Notes under the pieces: model-generated
What the model saw: only the letters and a program-made list of their open reading frames with translations
The model's database searches: none
What the model was told of the DNA's origin: nothing
In this document: in pieces, positions 1 through 10,488 of the stretch
How positions within the stretch are numbered: position 1 is the stretch's first letter
How the letters are laid out: the number at the start of each line of letters is the position of its first letter
Translations under genes and position numbers: made by a program
NCBI RefSeq assembly: GCF_029227915.1
Contig: NC_079885.1
Span: forward strand, 6,016,001 to 6,076,000
Source: Hydractinia symbiolongicarpus
Taxonomy: Eukaryota > Cnidaria > Hydrozoa > Anthoathecata > Hydractiniidae
Reading direction: 5' to 3'
Length of the DNA: 60,000 nt

Positions 1-388
1 TAATCTAATCCTCGAGAATCATCTGGGGGCTAAGTAAAAGTTACAAACCACAGAAGAGGAACAGACGAGGAGAAAATTATAGTTGCTGCCTATGGAAATA
101 CCTTCTGTATACTTCAAGGACAGATCTTTTAGCTCACCAGGGATTTGTCTTCTTATCAACCAGGATTACATGATCGACATAAGTTTGTGGTGCATTTGCA
201 ACGTATTCTGCAGTGATCAAAGATGCGGGTACAGCCGCTTCTGGATCTACAAAGCCTGCCTTCACCACTTATAAAATAAGCAATATTGCACTAGAATTTG
301 ACAAGTAAATCACGAGTGCCTTAAAAGTGCTATAGTATCACGGTACAGTCGGTTAACACTACCTTCCAAGAGAGTACTCCGGAGCAAG
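1..388. other. window edge, no gene recognised
   Basis: I see no recognisable gene here. The minus strand is open for about 65 codons between roughly 61 and 263, but I cannot assign it. It may belong to the Polinton relic that follows. The first ten bases (TAATCTAATC) resemble the tail of the SINE near 59710, which could mean a repeat ends at the window edge; this is weak. Confidence 0.3.
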
Positions 389-760
389 ATGATTATAATA
401 AAGCAGGAGGATAAGAGTTATAACCTGCAGATTAATGATCGTGCTAAGAGCATGAAAGGTGTCCTGTTGCTGTTCTTAGACCCCTTGAAGGTTAAGGCGT
501 ACTCTGGATTGAACGATTTCTTCTACAACGCAAAGATCGAGAAAATCTCGATAACAGTGAAAGTAAGCCGAAAAAGTTCTACTCACCCACCATATTGCCC
601 AAGGATCACTTTAAGCAAATTGCCAATCTCTTCGGCAGCGATGACTTTATGGTAACGATGTTCATGACCGAGAGATACGCACTCTTTGTCGATGGCACTG
701 GAAGATACCTACAGAAACTATATCTCTACGCACTTCACTAAGAAGGCCGATTGAACTTGT
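389..760 (+). pseudogene. Polinton structural-type protein relic (probable capsid)
   Basis: An open stretch of 88 codons begins at 389 with a run around KSYNLQINDRAKSMKG and continues with repeated beta-strand-like segments. The similarity appears to switch frame near 570 and go on to about 715 with a segment ending in ERYALFVDGT. The alternation of short hydrophobic strands and its position beside packaging-ATPase and polymerase relics suggest a capsid-type protein of a Polinton. That family call rests on general resemblance and context, not on a diagnostic motif. At least one frameshift is present, so it is not functional. Confidence 0.35.
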
Positions 761-885
761 AATATCACTTGTTATGTATACCTTCTTTCCGATGCCTAAG
801 TAAACATCTTGGGAGAGCAATTTTGTGCTCTGGAGTATTGGACTGCGTGTATTATACAATGTGACCAATAGATTTTTTGTATGTC

Positions 886-1345
886 TCAAAGGGAGACAGA
901 AAAGACATGGAAAAACAATGCAAAAAGTCAAAATGTAAACGCTATTTGTCTCTAGATAATTTCAGGGTCAAGGTAAATGGACACCGGACGAAATGGTGCA
1001 TCAGGTGCTTGAATGCTAACAAGGCATCAAAGAACGCACCAAATGCTGAACAAAGACACTTATGATCACTTATATCTCTTATTACCTGTGATCGTCCAGG
1101 GTATCCCCCATCAGCGCATTTTAGAAAATCTCGGATGCGACATTGTGACATGCATGAAACACATCCACGCACAATTTAGAGGCGGCATGAATTGGGGAGA
1201 TTAAGGGTTGTGGGAGTTTGATCATAAGATACCGATAAAAAAAATAAAAAATAAAAATACCCTGTCGAAGAGGAGCAGATTGCAGGACTGCACTATCCCA
1301 ATATGCAGCCTATGTGGGTAAGTGAAAATTAATCAAAAGGGAATC
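886..1345 (+). pseudogene. HNH-type endonuclease relic
   Basis: The first part (from about 886) encodes a four-cysteine zinc-binding motif: C-x4-C at the start and C-x2-C about 28 residues later, around WCIRCLNANK. A second conserved block follows in a different frame: a GGMNWG motif near 1180, then WEFDHKIPI near 1210, which carries the Asp-His of an HNH nuclease core, and finally LHYPNMQPMWVSEN near 1290-1330, the segment that normally closes this nuclease domain. A stop and at least two frameshifts separate these pieces. Small HNH nucleases of this layout are common in Polintons and large DNA viruses. It sits directly upstream of the packaging ATPase relic. Confidence 0.6.
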
Positions 1346-1389
1346 GATACATATCTGTCTAGTGTGCTTCATCAGTATACCAGATAAAT

Positions 1390-1815
1390 GAACCTATATA
1401 TTGCAAAAGATAGAGCCATCTTTGCGGGCCTACCTCCTTAAAGGTGAGTATAGGTACTACTTCCACAACATCATCATTTGCTGTCCAACAATACAGTGAA
1501 ACGCCACTTACCTCAAACGAGCCTCGGTTTGGAAAGATGACCACGTGTTCTTCATAAATTCTAATGATCAACTGTTCGAATACATCGACAAACTCTCGAG
1601 ATTACTGGCTGGTAAAGAGAGTCTCTTCATCGTCGACGACTGCATAGTCAACTAGACAAGCAAAGACAATCCCTGCTCGAACTTGCTATTTTAAGGAGGC
1701 CTAGAACGTATAACTTGAGGCTCTTAACGCAATCCTATACGGCTTTGCTTAAGAACCCCCGAAGACAGAAAAACAGCTTTTCTTTTGATATCCCAATAAG
1801 AGACAAGACATAAAA
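1390..1815 (+). pseudogene. packaging ATPase (FtsK/HerA-type) relic
   Basis: Near 1614-1650 the plus strand encodes SLFIVDDC, a Walker B strand (hydrophobics followed by Asp-Asp). A frameshift follows, and an open stretch from 1658 to 1810 contains RQSLLELAILRRPR, LRLLTQSYTA and KNPRRQ. This is the characteristic segment after Walker B in Polinton and virophage-type genome packaging ATPases, including the sensor-like LLTQSY motif. Before Walker B, around 1460-1500, a segment reading NIIICCPTIQ matches the expected strand after the nucleotide-binding loop, but I could not find an intact Walker A. Frameshifts and stops make it non-functional. Confidence 0.65.
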
Positions 1816-2084
1816 CTCGTCAATAACGAAACAAAAACATACATGCCTTTACATGAGACTGGAACATCCGAGGAGCTATAGACTATAGACACTCCAGTGA
1901 TCAAAATAGTTTGGTGAGCAACGTACTTGCGAGACCCTTGAGAAAGAACAGATTATTGACTTTGAAGCAGCTACTAGGTGATAACATTAAGATCGGAAAT
2001 AGAGTGACCTTGAACTTTTTTATAGATCGTCCATATAAATTCTTCTCAACTAGCTTTGTTTAACACTATACCTGCTGGAGTGTT

Positions 2085-2800
2085 CGAGACTCTATTCGAT
2101 GAACACTGACAATCTCACTTCACACGTGCAGATCTCGGGAGCTTCTTAGGGAATCTGTGATACAAAAGCAACATACAGTGACGTGAACACCACACCCTCG
2201 CGTGACCTCAATAGGATGGTCTTAAGCCACCCCTTGCAGCGCTCAAAAATGCTAATCCTCGTGATTTATTTGTTGTACTAGATGATGCCATAGAGATTGC
2301 GTGTAGATCTCAAACATCCAGAGGAATGACAAAGTCGCTTGCAAGGAAGGGTGTAAAAAATTACAAGATGAGGTCAGAGAGCAGCGCCAACTAAACGAAG
2401 AACAGCGACAAGCCATTCTCGTAGATGACCTTCAAGCTGGGAGAGAGTAGAATCTCAAGTTGCAAGAGCTTGATGGTCAAACAGCAACTCTGCGCCAAGA
2501 AAACTCAGAGCTTCAACCTTCCGCACGCACATGATCCTGGTAGAAACAACATGATCGCAATATAGCAAGTCACCATTTCCCATACTACTGTGCGCGTGTT
2601 CTTAGGTTAATTCAGACAGTTCAAGAACAGTTTTCCAAACCCTGCATAGGTTGTCGTTATCAATAATCCTAACAGGATGCATGCTATTAACAGATTTGAA
2701 GAAGAAGGCATGTAAGCAATATTAAAGCCACTTCCGACTCATTGACCTTACTCGTAATAACTTGTACGTCTTTGGAGTACCATCGCTTGAGGACCAGCCG
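2085..2800 (+). pseudogene. BRO/KilA-like coiled-coil protein relic
   Basis: Pieces in several frames line up with a Polinton/large-DNA-virus type protein. Near 2240-2330 a segment reads LFVVLDDAIEIACRSQ, resembling the end of a BRO-N/KilA-like DNA-binding domain. From 2340 a strongly charged coiled coil follows (KKLQDEVREQRQLNEEQRQ), broken by a TAG at about 2448 and then continuing. Near 2680-2760 fragments HAINRFEEEG and HFRLIDLTRN, in different frames, mark the C-terminal part. At least three frame changes and one stop are visible. The biochemical role of these proteins in Polintons is not known. Confidence 0.45.
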
Positions 2801-3161
2801 TTTCTGTGACTCTTTGTGAATCAAATGACTGTAAATTCACTCTTTCACATGGTCTGTAGGGACTTCTAGATACTCAGGAATAAACATGAGTTCTTCCGAT
2901 ACAAAACTACGCTTGGGACCACCTCCTTCGAGGTAGTACAAGATACGATTGTTTGGCTCTATAGATGTTTTTTATTTTTTAATTCCTTTATGCACTTTTT
3001 GGCAAGAGGAGTCCCTTGCCTTACTGCAAGGCCTTCTTTAACGCCTGACGTTTGTCGAAAGGCTTTTCCATTGCCATGGGTTCCGCAAGTGTAATTACCA
3101 CATTAAACACTTCAACGAGTGAAAACATAATATTTATAATATATATACCTTGGAAAAAAGA
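2801..3161. other. Polinton interior, unassigned
   Basis: The gap between the two convergent gene groups holds no assignable frame. The minus strand around 3010-3080 has a short Lys-rich open stretch (MEKPFDKRQALKKAL) that could be the start of a small protein, but it is stopped after about 18 codons. Confidence 0.3.
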
Positions 3162-4090
3162 TCAAGATAAATACATAAGGTAGAGCCATGCCGATAAACA
3201 GACATATTTCGGCTGCATGTACAGTACGTACATGATCAGCTTGGCGAGATCTAGGATCGCTTGCATGGGATACACAGGTTCCAGCATTTTGACCCCTGTT
3301 TTCCTTTTCTCAAGGACCAAGAGATGTTTGCTGAAGCGGGTTCCACCCTTGAAGTTCGGCTTCGCGACCATCCTGAGTCCTTACGAGTTTTATAATGCAG
3401 TGGTTCCTTACATTCTCCATCCTTACAGTCTTCCCGACGACAGATATGTCATCACTCTCAAAAATTTCTTCTTAAACTCGTTTCTGGCGGCAGGTATCAG
3501 TCTATTATTAAAATCGATGAAGGGTTTAAGCCCTTGACTCTGATTGAACTGAAAGACTCGGTGTACTTTTTTCAATACAAGAGCGTGAAGTGATCTGATA
3601 TGCACTACATTAATGCGCTTGTTCTTTGTTTGGTACGAGCTTCTCTACTCCCTTGATCTTTATACGCTCCGGCAGGAACGGTAGCCTATTATGTTTATCG
3701 CGCAGCGCCTCTAGATACTCCATCCCCGCATCGAGTGTGAAGCTATTCCCGTTCTTCATGACTAGTTTTGCAATGTGTTTCGCTGTTAATTTATCGGTCT
3801 CGGGTAGCCACTTGAACCTATGTGTTGGTAAGTTCTGTGTCATAGCCCACACATAGAGATTGTTGGCATAGAGGTACTGCAAGTACGAAGATTCTACGTC
3901 TTAATTAAATTGTTCACCCAAATACATGTTGTTGGCCTTGGCATAGCAATCACTGCTTGTGTGATCTTTCCACGAATACCCTATTCAAACATAAGGAGCA
4001 TGTCAAGATCTGTGAGAAGCTCGAGCTCCATTCCTGTCTGTTTAAGTGCTATTTGTATTTCTTTAAATAAAGTCCTGGAGGGTTAAAAAT
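3162..4090 (-). pseudogene. Polinton protein-primed DNA polymerase B relic
   Basis: Reading the minus strand from about 4090 down gives, in order: MELELLTDLDMLLMFE near 4030-3985, then IRGKIT, YAKANNMYLGEQFN near 3950-3905, YLYANNLYVWAM near 3880, PFLPERIKIKGVEKLVPN near 3650, LKKVHRVFQFNQSQGLKPF near 3570, RNEFKKKFLRVM near 3450, and KPNFKGGTRFSKHLL with YPMQAILDLAKLIMYVL near 3365-3230. This is the palm region of the protein-primed family B polymerase of Polintons, in the correct order. The motif A position reads YANNLY where an Asp is expected first, and the motif C DTDS is not found. Frameshifts occur near 3900, 3610 and 3420. Confidence 0.8.
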
Positions 4091-4240
4091 ACTTAAAGAG
4101 ATTTTGGTAAAGGGTGCCGAACATTTCGACCTTATAAACAGGATGTGTTCACCGATGACTTTATAACACAGTCCACTTCTAAATTTCAGTATAAAAGTGA
4201 CTAATATATAGACTTGGTCCTGCTTTATTTTTCTCATCTT

Positions 4241-5029
4241 AGCTTTTTATGCATTTTAAAAATGATTTTTTGCGCCTAATAAAGAACGCCCTTTAACATT
4301 TGCGTAATTTTAACGCCCAATTTTGTGATAAAAATTCTTATATCCGCCCCTGAGCCTTTTATTTATAGATTTAAATTACTTATGAAAGCCCATCAAGTAA
4401 TCGTGTTGTGCGAGATAATGACTAGCTAAACTTAACTGCATTGATGTATAATATTGGAATAATTAGATCCGGAGTTGTTATCACGAAACAACGGCTACAA
4501 TTTCGCATTTTTTTTATAGTATGTATTTTTGCAGCAAAGACACAAAAGAGAGGAATTAGGTACAGTCAATGTTTCAAAATTTTTAAAAATTTTCGGGAAG
4601 AACTTAAACAGTAGGATCAAATTCATGTAAGCCTACAATCTTGTCCAAACTAATATGACTGCAACAATTTTCCCGCCATTTTTGAAACATAACCGAAAGG
4701 ATTAATCGTCGATAATTCTCAGCTTGTGGTCCACAAAGTTACTAGTAAGTAAATATCGTTTAGAATCAATCAGCTAGTTTCACTTACTAGCAAGCTTTTA
4801 TTAGGAATTACTTCACATCGGGGAAATTAAAAAAAGGAAAGTTCATAAAAATGACAGGTTCAAAATGTGAATCTAACATAAAAATATTTATGATACTACA
4901 TGTGGAGACGAACTTCCTACTTTTTTGTCTTGTTAAGTATAAAGCGCCACTGGAACGCAATACAATAAATAAACTTTAAAAAAGACATGATATTTTTTTA
5001 AAAATATTTAGTCCGAGTTGATTTTAATT
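4241..5029. other. intergenic, AT-rich, nothing recognised
   Basis: AT-rich sequence with many homopolymer runs and no convincing frame. A phrase near 4350 (ATCCGCCCCTGA) recurs near 9690 and may mark the ends of a decayed dispersed repeat. Confidence 0.4.
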
Positions 5030-5377
5030 TTAATTTTCTTTTCCGTTCTCTTTTTCCGTTTTCTTTTTCCGTTTTCTTTTTGAATCAACCGCAACATCGT
5101 CCAAGTCATCACTCTTCGTTTTTGTTCCATTCGGTGTTATTGGATATTCCTGTTCCTCTTGAGTCGTTTGTTTGTCTTTGTCTTTTGTCTTTCCACTCTC
5201 CTTTCTATCCCCTTCGGTACTTGCCCAGTCAATTTTCGTTCCATCATTTTCTTCTTTCAAGATAACTTTGTTCCGCATCACATCATGGAATTTTTCAACC
5301 ACTGTGGTCATCATTAAATCAGGCATCACGGTCACTAAAAATGTCATCGTACATGTTGCAGTCAAAAGAAGAAACAT
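5030..5377 (-). CDS. possible small secreted, charged protein (single coding exon)
   Basis: On the minus strand an ATG at 5377 opens 115 codons to a TAA at 5030. The N-terminus (MFLLLTATCTMTFLVTVMP) is strongly hydrophobic and would serve as a signal peptide or membrane anchor. The remainder is very polar: an acidic-basic stretch rich in Lys, Asp, Glu and Thr, ending in a KRKRKKK cluster and Lys/Glu repeats. A plausible splice acceptor (TTTTGTTTTAG) lies about 20 bases upstream of the ATG, so this may be the only coding exon after a 5' non-coding exon. I recognise no family. The long purine-rich tail could also be low-complexity sequence that is open by chance. Confidence 0.3.
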   Translation of the reverse strand: MFLLLTATCTMTFLVTVMPDLMMTTVVEKFHDVMRNKVILKEENDGTKIDWASTEGDRKESGKTKDKDKQTTQEEQEYPITPNGTKTKSDDLDDVAVDSKRKRKKKTEKENGKEN

Positions 5378-5411
5378 TGTGTTCTGCACTTTGTATACCT
5401 AAAACAAAAAT

Positions 5412-6300
5412 TGCAATGTAGGTTGACTATACAAAATTGCTTCTTCGGATTTCTGTTACCCATGTAAGCAGTAACAGTTTATAAATTCCCAATTTTATAT
5501 CGCTCACACCAAAATATAAAAAATCTTATTATATATTAACATCATAGAAAAGACACATCTGTCCAGATCCAATCAAGATAAAATTACAAAAAACCAAAGA
5601 TGTTTTCAAAAAGGTCGAAAAACAACACAATATTTGCAATGGCACAATTTGTGCAAATTTATTTTACTATTGGAATTAGACTTGTCTCCATCATTTCAGA
5701 TGTATTGGTTTGCCCTTATATGTTTGAAAAACACAGACGAGTCACTAAGTGACTGTAGATGGATATAGACGGGTCAATAAATGACTGTAAATGGGTGTAG
5801 TCAAGGATCGATACCATATATTTTCCTGCTCAAAACATCTTTAGATCTTTTAAAATTATATACAGCTTCTGTATATAAGACGTGTATTCAAAACATTGAG
5901 ACTGTGCTCAATATGGGACAAAGTTTTGTTAAGGAATACACCTTTATTTAGTTTTAAAAGCGTTCTGCAAATTACACACTGTTTTTGCGGGAATTTAAAA
6001 ATTTCGACCAAAACAAAATAGTAAAGTGGAAACACGTGGTTATAGATGGATAATGAAGAAAATCTTCAAGAGATCTTAACTATAGAAGACAGTTCTTTGG
6101 CATTAAAAAAGTAGTTTTTAAAAAAATAAAAAAAAATCTACTGTGAGAAGCATCGAAACACTGGTTGCAAGGTAAGAAAATCGTTCTTTGATATAAACTA
6201 GGTTTTATTCGCTGTAGCTAGCTATAGCTCTTATCAGCCAAGCCCATTAGTCTGCCAATACTTCTTTCTAGTTTAAGCATTTATCTTTACAGAGCTTACG
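5412..6300. other. intergenic with a short direct repeat
   Basis: No gene recognised. At about 5736-5800 a unit of about 33 bp that begins AGACGAGTCACTAAGTGACT occurs twice in tandem with a few differences. A 23-codon frame from the ATG at 6045 lies upstream of the SWIM/YqaJ relic and could be its first exon, but that is speculative. Confidence 0.35.
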
Positions 6301-6303
6301 CTG

Positions 6304-7560
6304 CATACGAAGAAGGATTTTCAGTTGATACAGAATTGGAACACAGAAAGCGTTCTTTACTCAATGAGTACAAAAAAAGTATGATAATATTTCATTGCCT
6401 GATCCAATGACAGTGAAAGATGGATGGGTTGGTGAGAAAGAGGGCATATGTACTTGGCCAAAATTGTATATAATGGACATATCTCGATGCTATTTGGAGG
6501 TTATATCTCGTAGTAATCTGTGGCAACGTCTGGAGTGCGAACAAAAAGAGGGAAAAGCCTATCGCTATTTCTCAAACGGTTTCGTAGGAGAGATGTAGAT
6601 TAATAACAAGATTTCTTCAAAGTATTGTTTATTCAAAGCAAAGTGTTTACCGTCACAAAGGGTATTTGCGAAGCAATACAATGTTTGGTTAGTTGTGGAG
6701 AAAGACATTGAGATTATCTGGAGGAAAAATTATCACGTACATATACAGCAGGCTTGCTAGGTAAATGACTTCTACAAGATTTAAATTTAATCTTGCTCTT
6801 TTCTTTGTATTAATATGTGCGAGTAAATAACTAGTAAATAAGAGTAGACCAAATAAACATAATTCTTTAGTGTACTACTTGAAGTTTTATTTCCACAACA
6901 AGGTTTTTTTTTGTTTCCAAGGGGCTGTTTATATGAGAGGCGGGACGGGACGATTGCCGGGACGGGACGTTTGCCGGGATCCCGCTCTCATTAATAATTA
7001 TACTTAAGTGCTAGTCAAATCAATTGTGTGAATGCAAGAACAATAAACCAGAGCGGTTCTACTGGTTGGATTAACCAGAGAAAGGAAAGACTGACTGCAT
7101 CAAACTTCAAACGAATACATACTCGAATAAACATATTAAAACAAAATAACAATAAAGACCACACAAAATTAATTTCTGAAATATTGGGATATTCATCACC
7201 CTTTCGAACTTGGCAAATGAAGCATGGTATTGCAACTGAATATTATGCAAAGAAAAAATATCAACAAGAAGTAAAACAAATACACAAAAATATGGTAATG
7301 AAAGATCTTGGTATGACCATATCCAATACACGTCCTTTTATTAGTGTTTCCGCAGACCTGGAAATAGAATGTTCCTCTCATGGAAAAGGTGTTGTGGAAA
7401 TTAAGTGTCCTGCAAAACTTATTGGTCAGCTTCCAACTCACAACAGCTATAGTCACTTCGAAATGGTATCAATGAAAATAAGTTACATAACATTTTTGCT
7501 ACAATAGACCTTTTCATTGATAGTGACAACATTTTGAATTTCCCGCTTTCGCAATGCATC
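6304..7560 (+). pseudogene. SWIM zinc-finger + YqaJ-type nuclease gene, broken
   Basis: After a possible acceptor (TTTACAG, about 6293) the plus strand encodes EEGFSVDTELEHRKRSLLNE, frameshifts near 6378, then runs from 6395 to 6598 (PDPMTVKDGW, WPKLYIMDISRCY). Around 6640-6765 follow PSQRVFAKQYNVW and a SWIM-like segment whose cysteines are disrupted by a frameshift. From about 7040 a YqaJ/lambda-exonuclease-like domain is well kept: GSTGWINQRKERLTASNF, MKHGIATEYY, ISVSADLEI, GVVEIKCPA, i.e. the PD-(D/E)xK pattern with its Asp and Glu-x-Lys. It frameshifts again near 7480 and fades by 7560. SWIM + YqaJ proteins are carried by DNA transposons in cnidarians and are related to the second gene of ISL2EU-type elements. 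Confidence 0.65.
6925..6990. repeat. GC-rich repeat fragment inside the SWIM/YqaJ relic
   Basis: A sharp GC-rich island in AT-rich surroundings holds two tandem copies of a unit built on GACGGGACG plus TTGCCGGGA, and ends in CCGGGATCCCGCTCTCAT. It resembles one end of a MITE, but no partner inverted end was found nearby. It separates the SWIM-like and YqaJ-like parts. Confidence 0.4.
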
Positions 7561-7569
7561 TCCGGACGA

Positions 7570-9262
7570 CCGGGGTATCTGGAAATCAAAACATTACAAG
7601 ATTAGAGCCAATTTGAAGCTTGTTTATGCTTGGATTTTTGTAAAATGAGAATTAATGATAGCTGTGCTGTTGGAGCTGTAATAATGCTCGAAAATATAGG
7701 AAAAACTATGTAGTTAAGCCACATACCTTTGCATACAATGGGAGTCTTGAGCTAAAATTATGGAAATGTTCTAATGCAAAAAATGATGGAAAAGTTTGTG
7801 TTATTTTTAGATAATATTGCGTTTGTTTCAGGTATGTAGAAAACAAAAATGCAAAAGTGAGCTCCATGCTCATTCGGACGTACATTACTTGAGTAAATAA
7901 ATATATTTATGCAAAAAGAAGTCAGTAGACCGTATAAACAATATTATTTATTCAAAGCATGAGTGAGATCAAATTCCCGATAAAAAACGAATTTTGCTGA
8001 GCTTTAGGTTTAAAAATAATTTGTTCAAAGACAATTTTTCTGCACTTAATGTATTCAGAATGAATACAAGATGGTATTATGTGAGAAATTAATCCCATTT
8101 ATACATACATATACATTTATATATTATAAAAAAGTGCGGTCAAGATTAATTATTTGTGGCATAAGTTTTCACAGTTATGTTTCCCGATATCAGGAGACAT
8201 CAAGTTTCTTTTCAGATTCTATACTGCAATCAAACGCGCAAATTACGCTAATTATAGCGTCCAATATAAATTCACCAATTCAAAACTGTTATTTTTCTCT
8301 CGCAACAAGCTATGTTGAGCCAGCGCGAAATACCAAAGTTCACCTAAGAATTAATTGTTCTTTTTTGGTTTGGCATGATGATGTGAAAGTGTTTAGCCCG
8401 TGGTAAATTCATTGTAGTCCGCCCCCATGATTTGAAGATTTTGTGGGTGGTTTAGCATAATCTGCTTTTTGGATGACGGACAAAATGCGGCTATTAATAA
8501 TATAGAGTTATATACAGGCTTCTTTACACCCAAATAAAAAACAGTAACCTCCGTAGTTTTAACACTTTATCCTTGTTAAAACATGCGGATGGAAAATGCG
8601 TCCGTTTAGCAAATTAGATTCGAAACAGGGTTAGCGTTTCCATAGTTTCTTTGAATGACATACTGGTAATAAGTATCATCATCTAAGCATCTTTTTAAGT
8701 TTTACGCACATAATACGAGTACAAGTAATAAGTAGGGGAGTTGCTTTATTTCAAAATATGCAATAACTAACTATACAACAAAAAATTACATTACTTACTT
8801 ACATAAATTGCCTCAGTTATCTCGTTTAGCATTGGGCTTTTATAAACAAACAATACATTTGATCGAGGTCAAGTTAAAACCTTTTGTTTTGATAAGAAAA
8901 AGATTTTAATCACATGTTTTGTAAGAACAGTTCTTGACACAAAAGTGCCTAAAATTCAGGAGTAGCTAAAACTAAAATATTTCAAGTATTACTTACTTTA
9001 AATGAATTTATTGTCTCTTGCAGAGGCAGTTAAAGGTTTGGTTTGAGACAACAACATGGCACACGTGGCTAAAATATTTCCCTCCAGCATTTCCAATCCT
9101 TTCAATATCTGAAAGGGTTTCCAAATTCAAAAGTTCTTCATTTAACTTAGGTAGCATACAATTGCTTTGATATTCTAGACATTTGAAGTGCTCCCTGCAA
9201 TTGGATCTGACCCAGGTAAACCATGTTGAAAAAGAAACATCCACTTGTCCATGTAACCATAG
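7570..9262. other. intergenic; one unassigned open frame
   Basis: A 111-codon plus-strand frame at 8071-8406 starts with ATG but shows no recognisable family, splice context or compositional sign of coding. The minus-strand frame at 9008-9244 (ends FNCLCKRQ) is also unassigned. The rest is AT-rich without features I can support. Confidence 0.35.
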
Positions 9263-9473
9263 CCGTGGTCGTTTTAGGCGTTTTCACTTAAAACCCACGG
9301 ACGTTTTAGGCGTTTTAACTTAAAACCCACGGACGTTTTAGGCGTTTTTTCTTCACATTCCAGAATTTCATTCATTGGAACTTGAAAACCCGCGGACGTT
9401 TTAGGCGTTTTTTCTTCCATCTGTGATTTTCATTCATTTGGAACTTTAAAACCCGCGGACGTTTTAGGCGAAT
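9263..9473 (+). repeat. tandem repeat, core GGACGTTTTAGGCG
   Basis: About five copies of CCCACGGACGTTTTAGGCG (variants CCCGCGG and CCGTGGTCG) follow each other. The first three are about 32 bp apart. The last are about 63 bp apart, with an extra ATTTCATTCATT-type spacer. Each unit pairs a GTTTTAGGCGTTTT segment with AAAACCC, so units can form short stem-loops. Confidence 0.8.
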
Positions 9474-9734
9474 CGACACTTTGCCTAAGATCGCCCCGGG
9501 TTTGCTTTATTTGAGTAAAATATAAAAAATTGATAAAAACGCCGCATCGTCATGAAGTCGAAATCGGCGGATGCCAAAAAAAAATTTATAAAAATAATTT
9601 AGTTTTTTTATAGATTATTCTATAGAATTTTTTTTCTCTAGTAGATCACAAAATTAGGCTTAGGCAATTGCCTAGGCTGCCTAACCCTAGATCCGCCCCT
9701 GATCAAAACAATTCTGCAAAACTTAACACACAAA

Positions 9735-10488
9735 ATGCCAGGTGTAAGTTGTAGTGTATTCGGGTGCAGTATGTGTAGAAGAACAAAAGGCATTGGTATT
9801 TTTAGAATTCCTGCAGAACATGTTCAGAAAGAGTGGCGTCAACGGTGGCTGTCTGAAATAACCAAAACTAGAGTAGTAGATGAGAACTTAAAAAAACAAA
9901 TAGCTAATAATAATGTTTATGCATGTGAAAAACATTTTCATAAAGAAGACATTGAAATATGTAAGTTTCCTTTCTATATTGCTTTAGGTTTGTTAGATTT
10001 TTAGGCTAAAATGTTCTTAATTTGTTCTTAACAATTCTAAATAAATCTTAAAGATTTAAACACACGCATTAAAAACTTAAAATCCTTGAATGGTTGGAGA
10101 ATTTTTAACTGGCAATACTACTACATTTAAAAGGTTTACACAACCCTGGAGTGAGCCATACTTAGAAGTGTGTATTGATGATGGTTTGGGCTTCACAATT
10201 CAGGCATATAAGTGGTTTTTACCAGCAGATCATACTTTATATAAAAATTGCAGAAGATCACTTAAAAACATTACTATTTCAAATCTTTTGGTAAGCATTG
10301 AAAACTTCACATTTGGCAGTGGCACTCAACCAGATCTTTCTAGCCAGGTCATAGTACACGCAATTCGTAAATCACCCTTGGAGCTACTTAACAGAGAAGA
10401 CCAATCACTGCAACCATATATAGCCAACCATATAACATCTTTAGTCTTTAGTCGGAAGTATTTTTCACAGATTATTAATATTTTTTAA
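9735..10488 (+). pseudogene. THAP-domain transposon-type gene, frameshifted
   Basis: Exon 1 (9735-9960) begins MPGVSCSVFGCSM and contains the THAP C2CH signature: Cys6 and Cys11, FRIP, two Trp (KEWRQRW), then YACEKHF near the exon end, supplying the last Cys and His. A good donor (T|GTAAGT) follows at 9961. A probable acceptor at 10052-10053 starts exon 2, which reads NTRIKNLKSLNGWRIF and then needs a one-base shift near 10107. It continues as TFKRFTQPWSEPYLEV, LGFTIQAYKWFLPADH and RRSLKNITISNLL to the stop at 10486-10488. THAP domains bind DNA; the second exon belongs to a cnidarian transposon-type family whose function I cannot name. It converges on the C2H2 gene, overlapping its end by 24 bases. 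Confidence 0.55.

Larger units (their letters stand above)
389..4240. mobile_element. decayed Maverick/Polinton element
   Basis: Five protein relics typical of Polintons occur in one 3.8-kb block: on the plus strand a structural-type protein, an HNH nuclease, an FtsK/HerA-type packaging ATPase and a BRO/KilA-like protein with a coiled coil; on the minus strand, facing them, a protein-primed DNA polymerase B. Each is recognisable only by hopping between frames, with several stops. The block is less AT-rich than the sequence to its right, where composition changes near 4240. I found no terminal inverted repeats, and the left end may lie outside the window. Polintons are virus-like DNA transposons; this copy is long dead. 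Confidence 0.75.

Noticed and set aside
8071-8406. 111-codon plus-strand frame
   Set aside because: AT-driven residue use, no domain, no splice or poly-A context; kept only as a note on the interval.
9008-9244. 78-codon minus-strand frame with several Cys, considered as an exon of the THAP/C2H2 element
   Set aside because: It ends in a stop before any good donor, and no motif or partner exon connects it to the neighbours.
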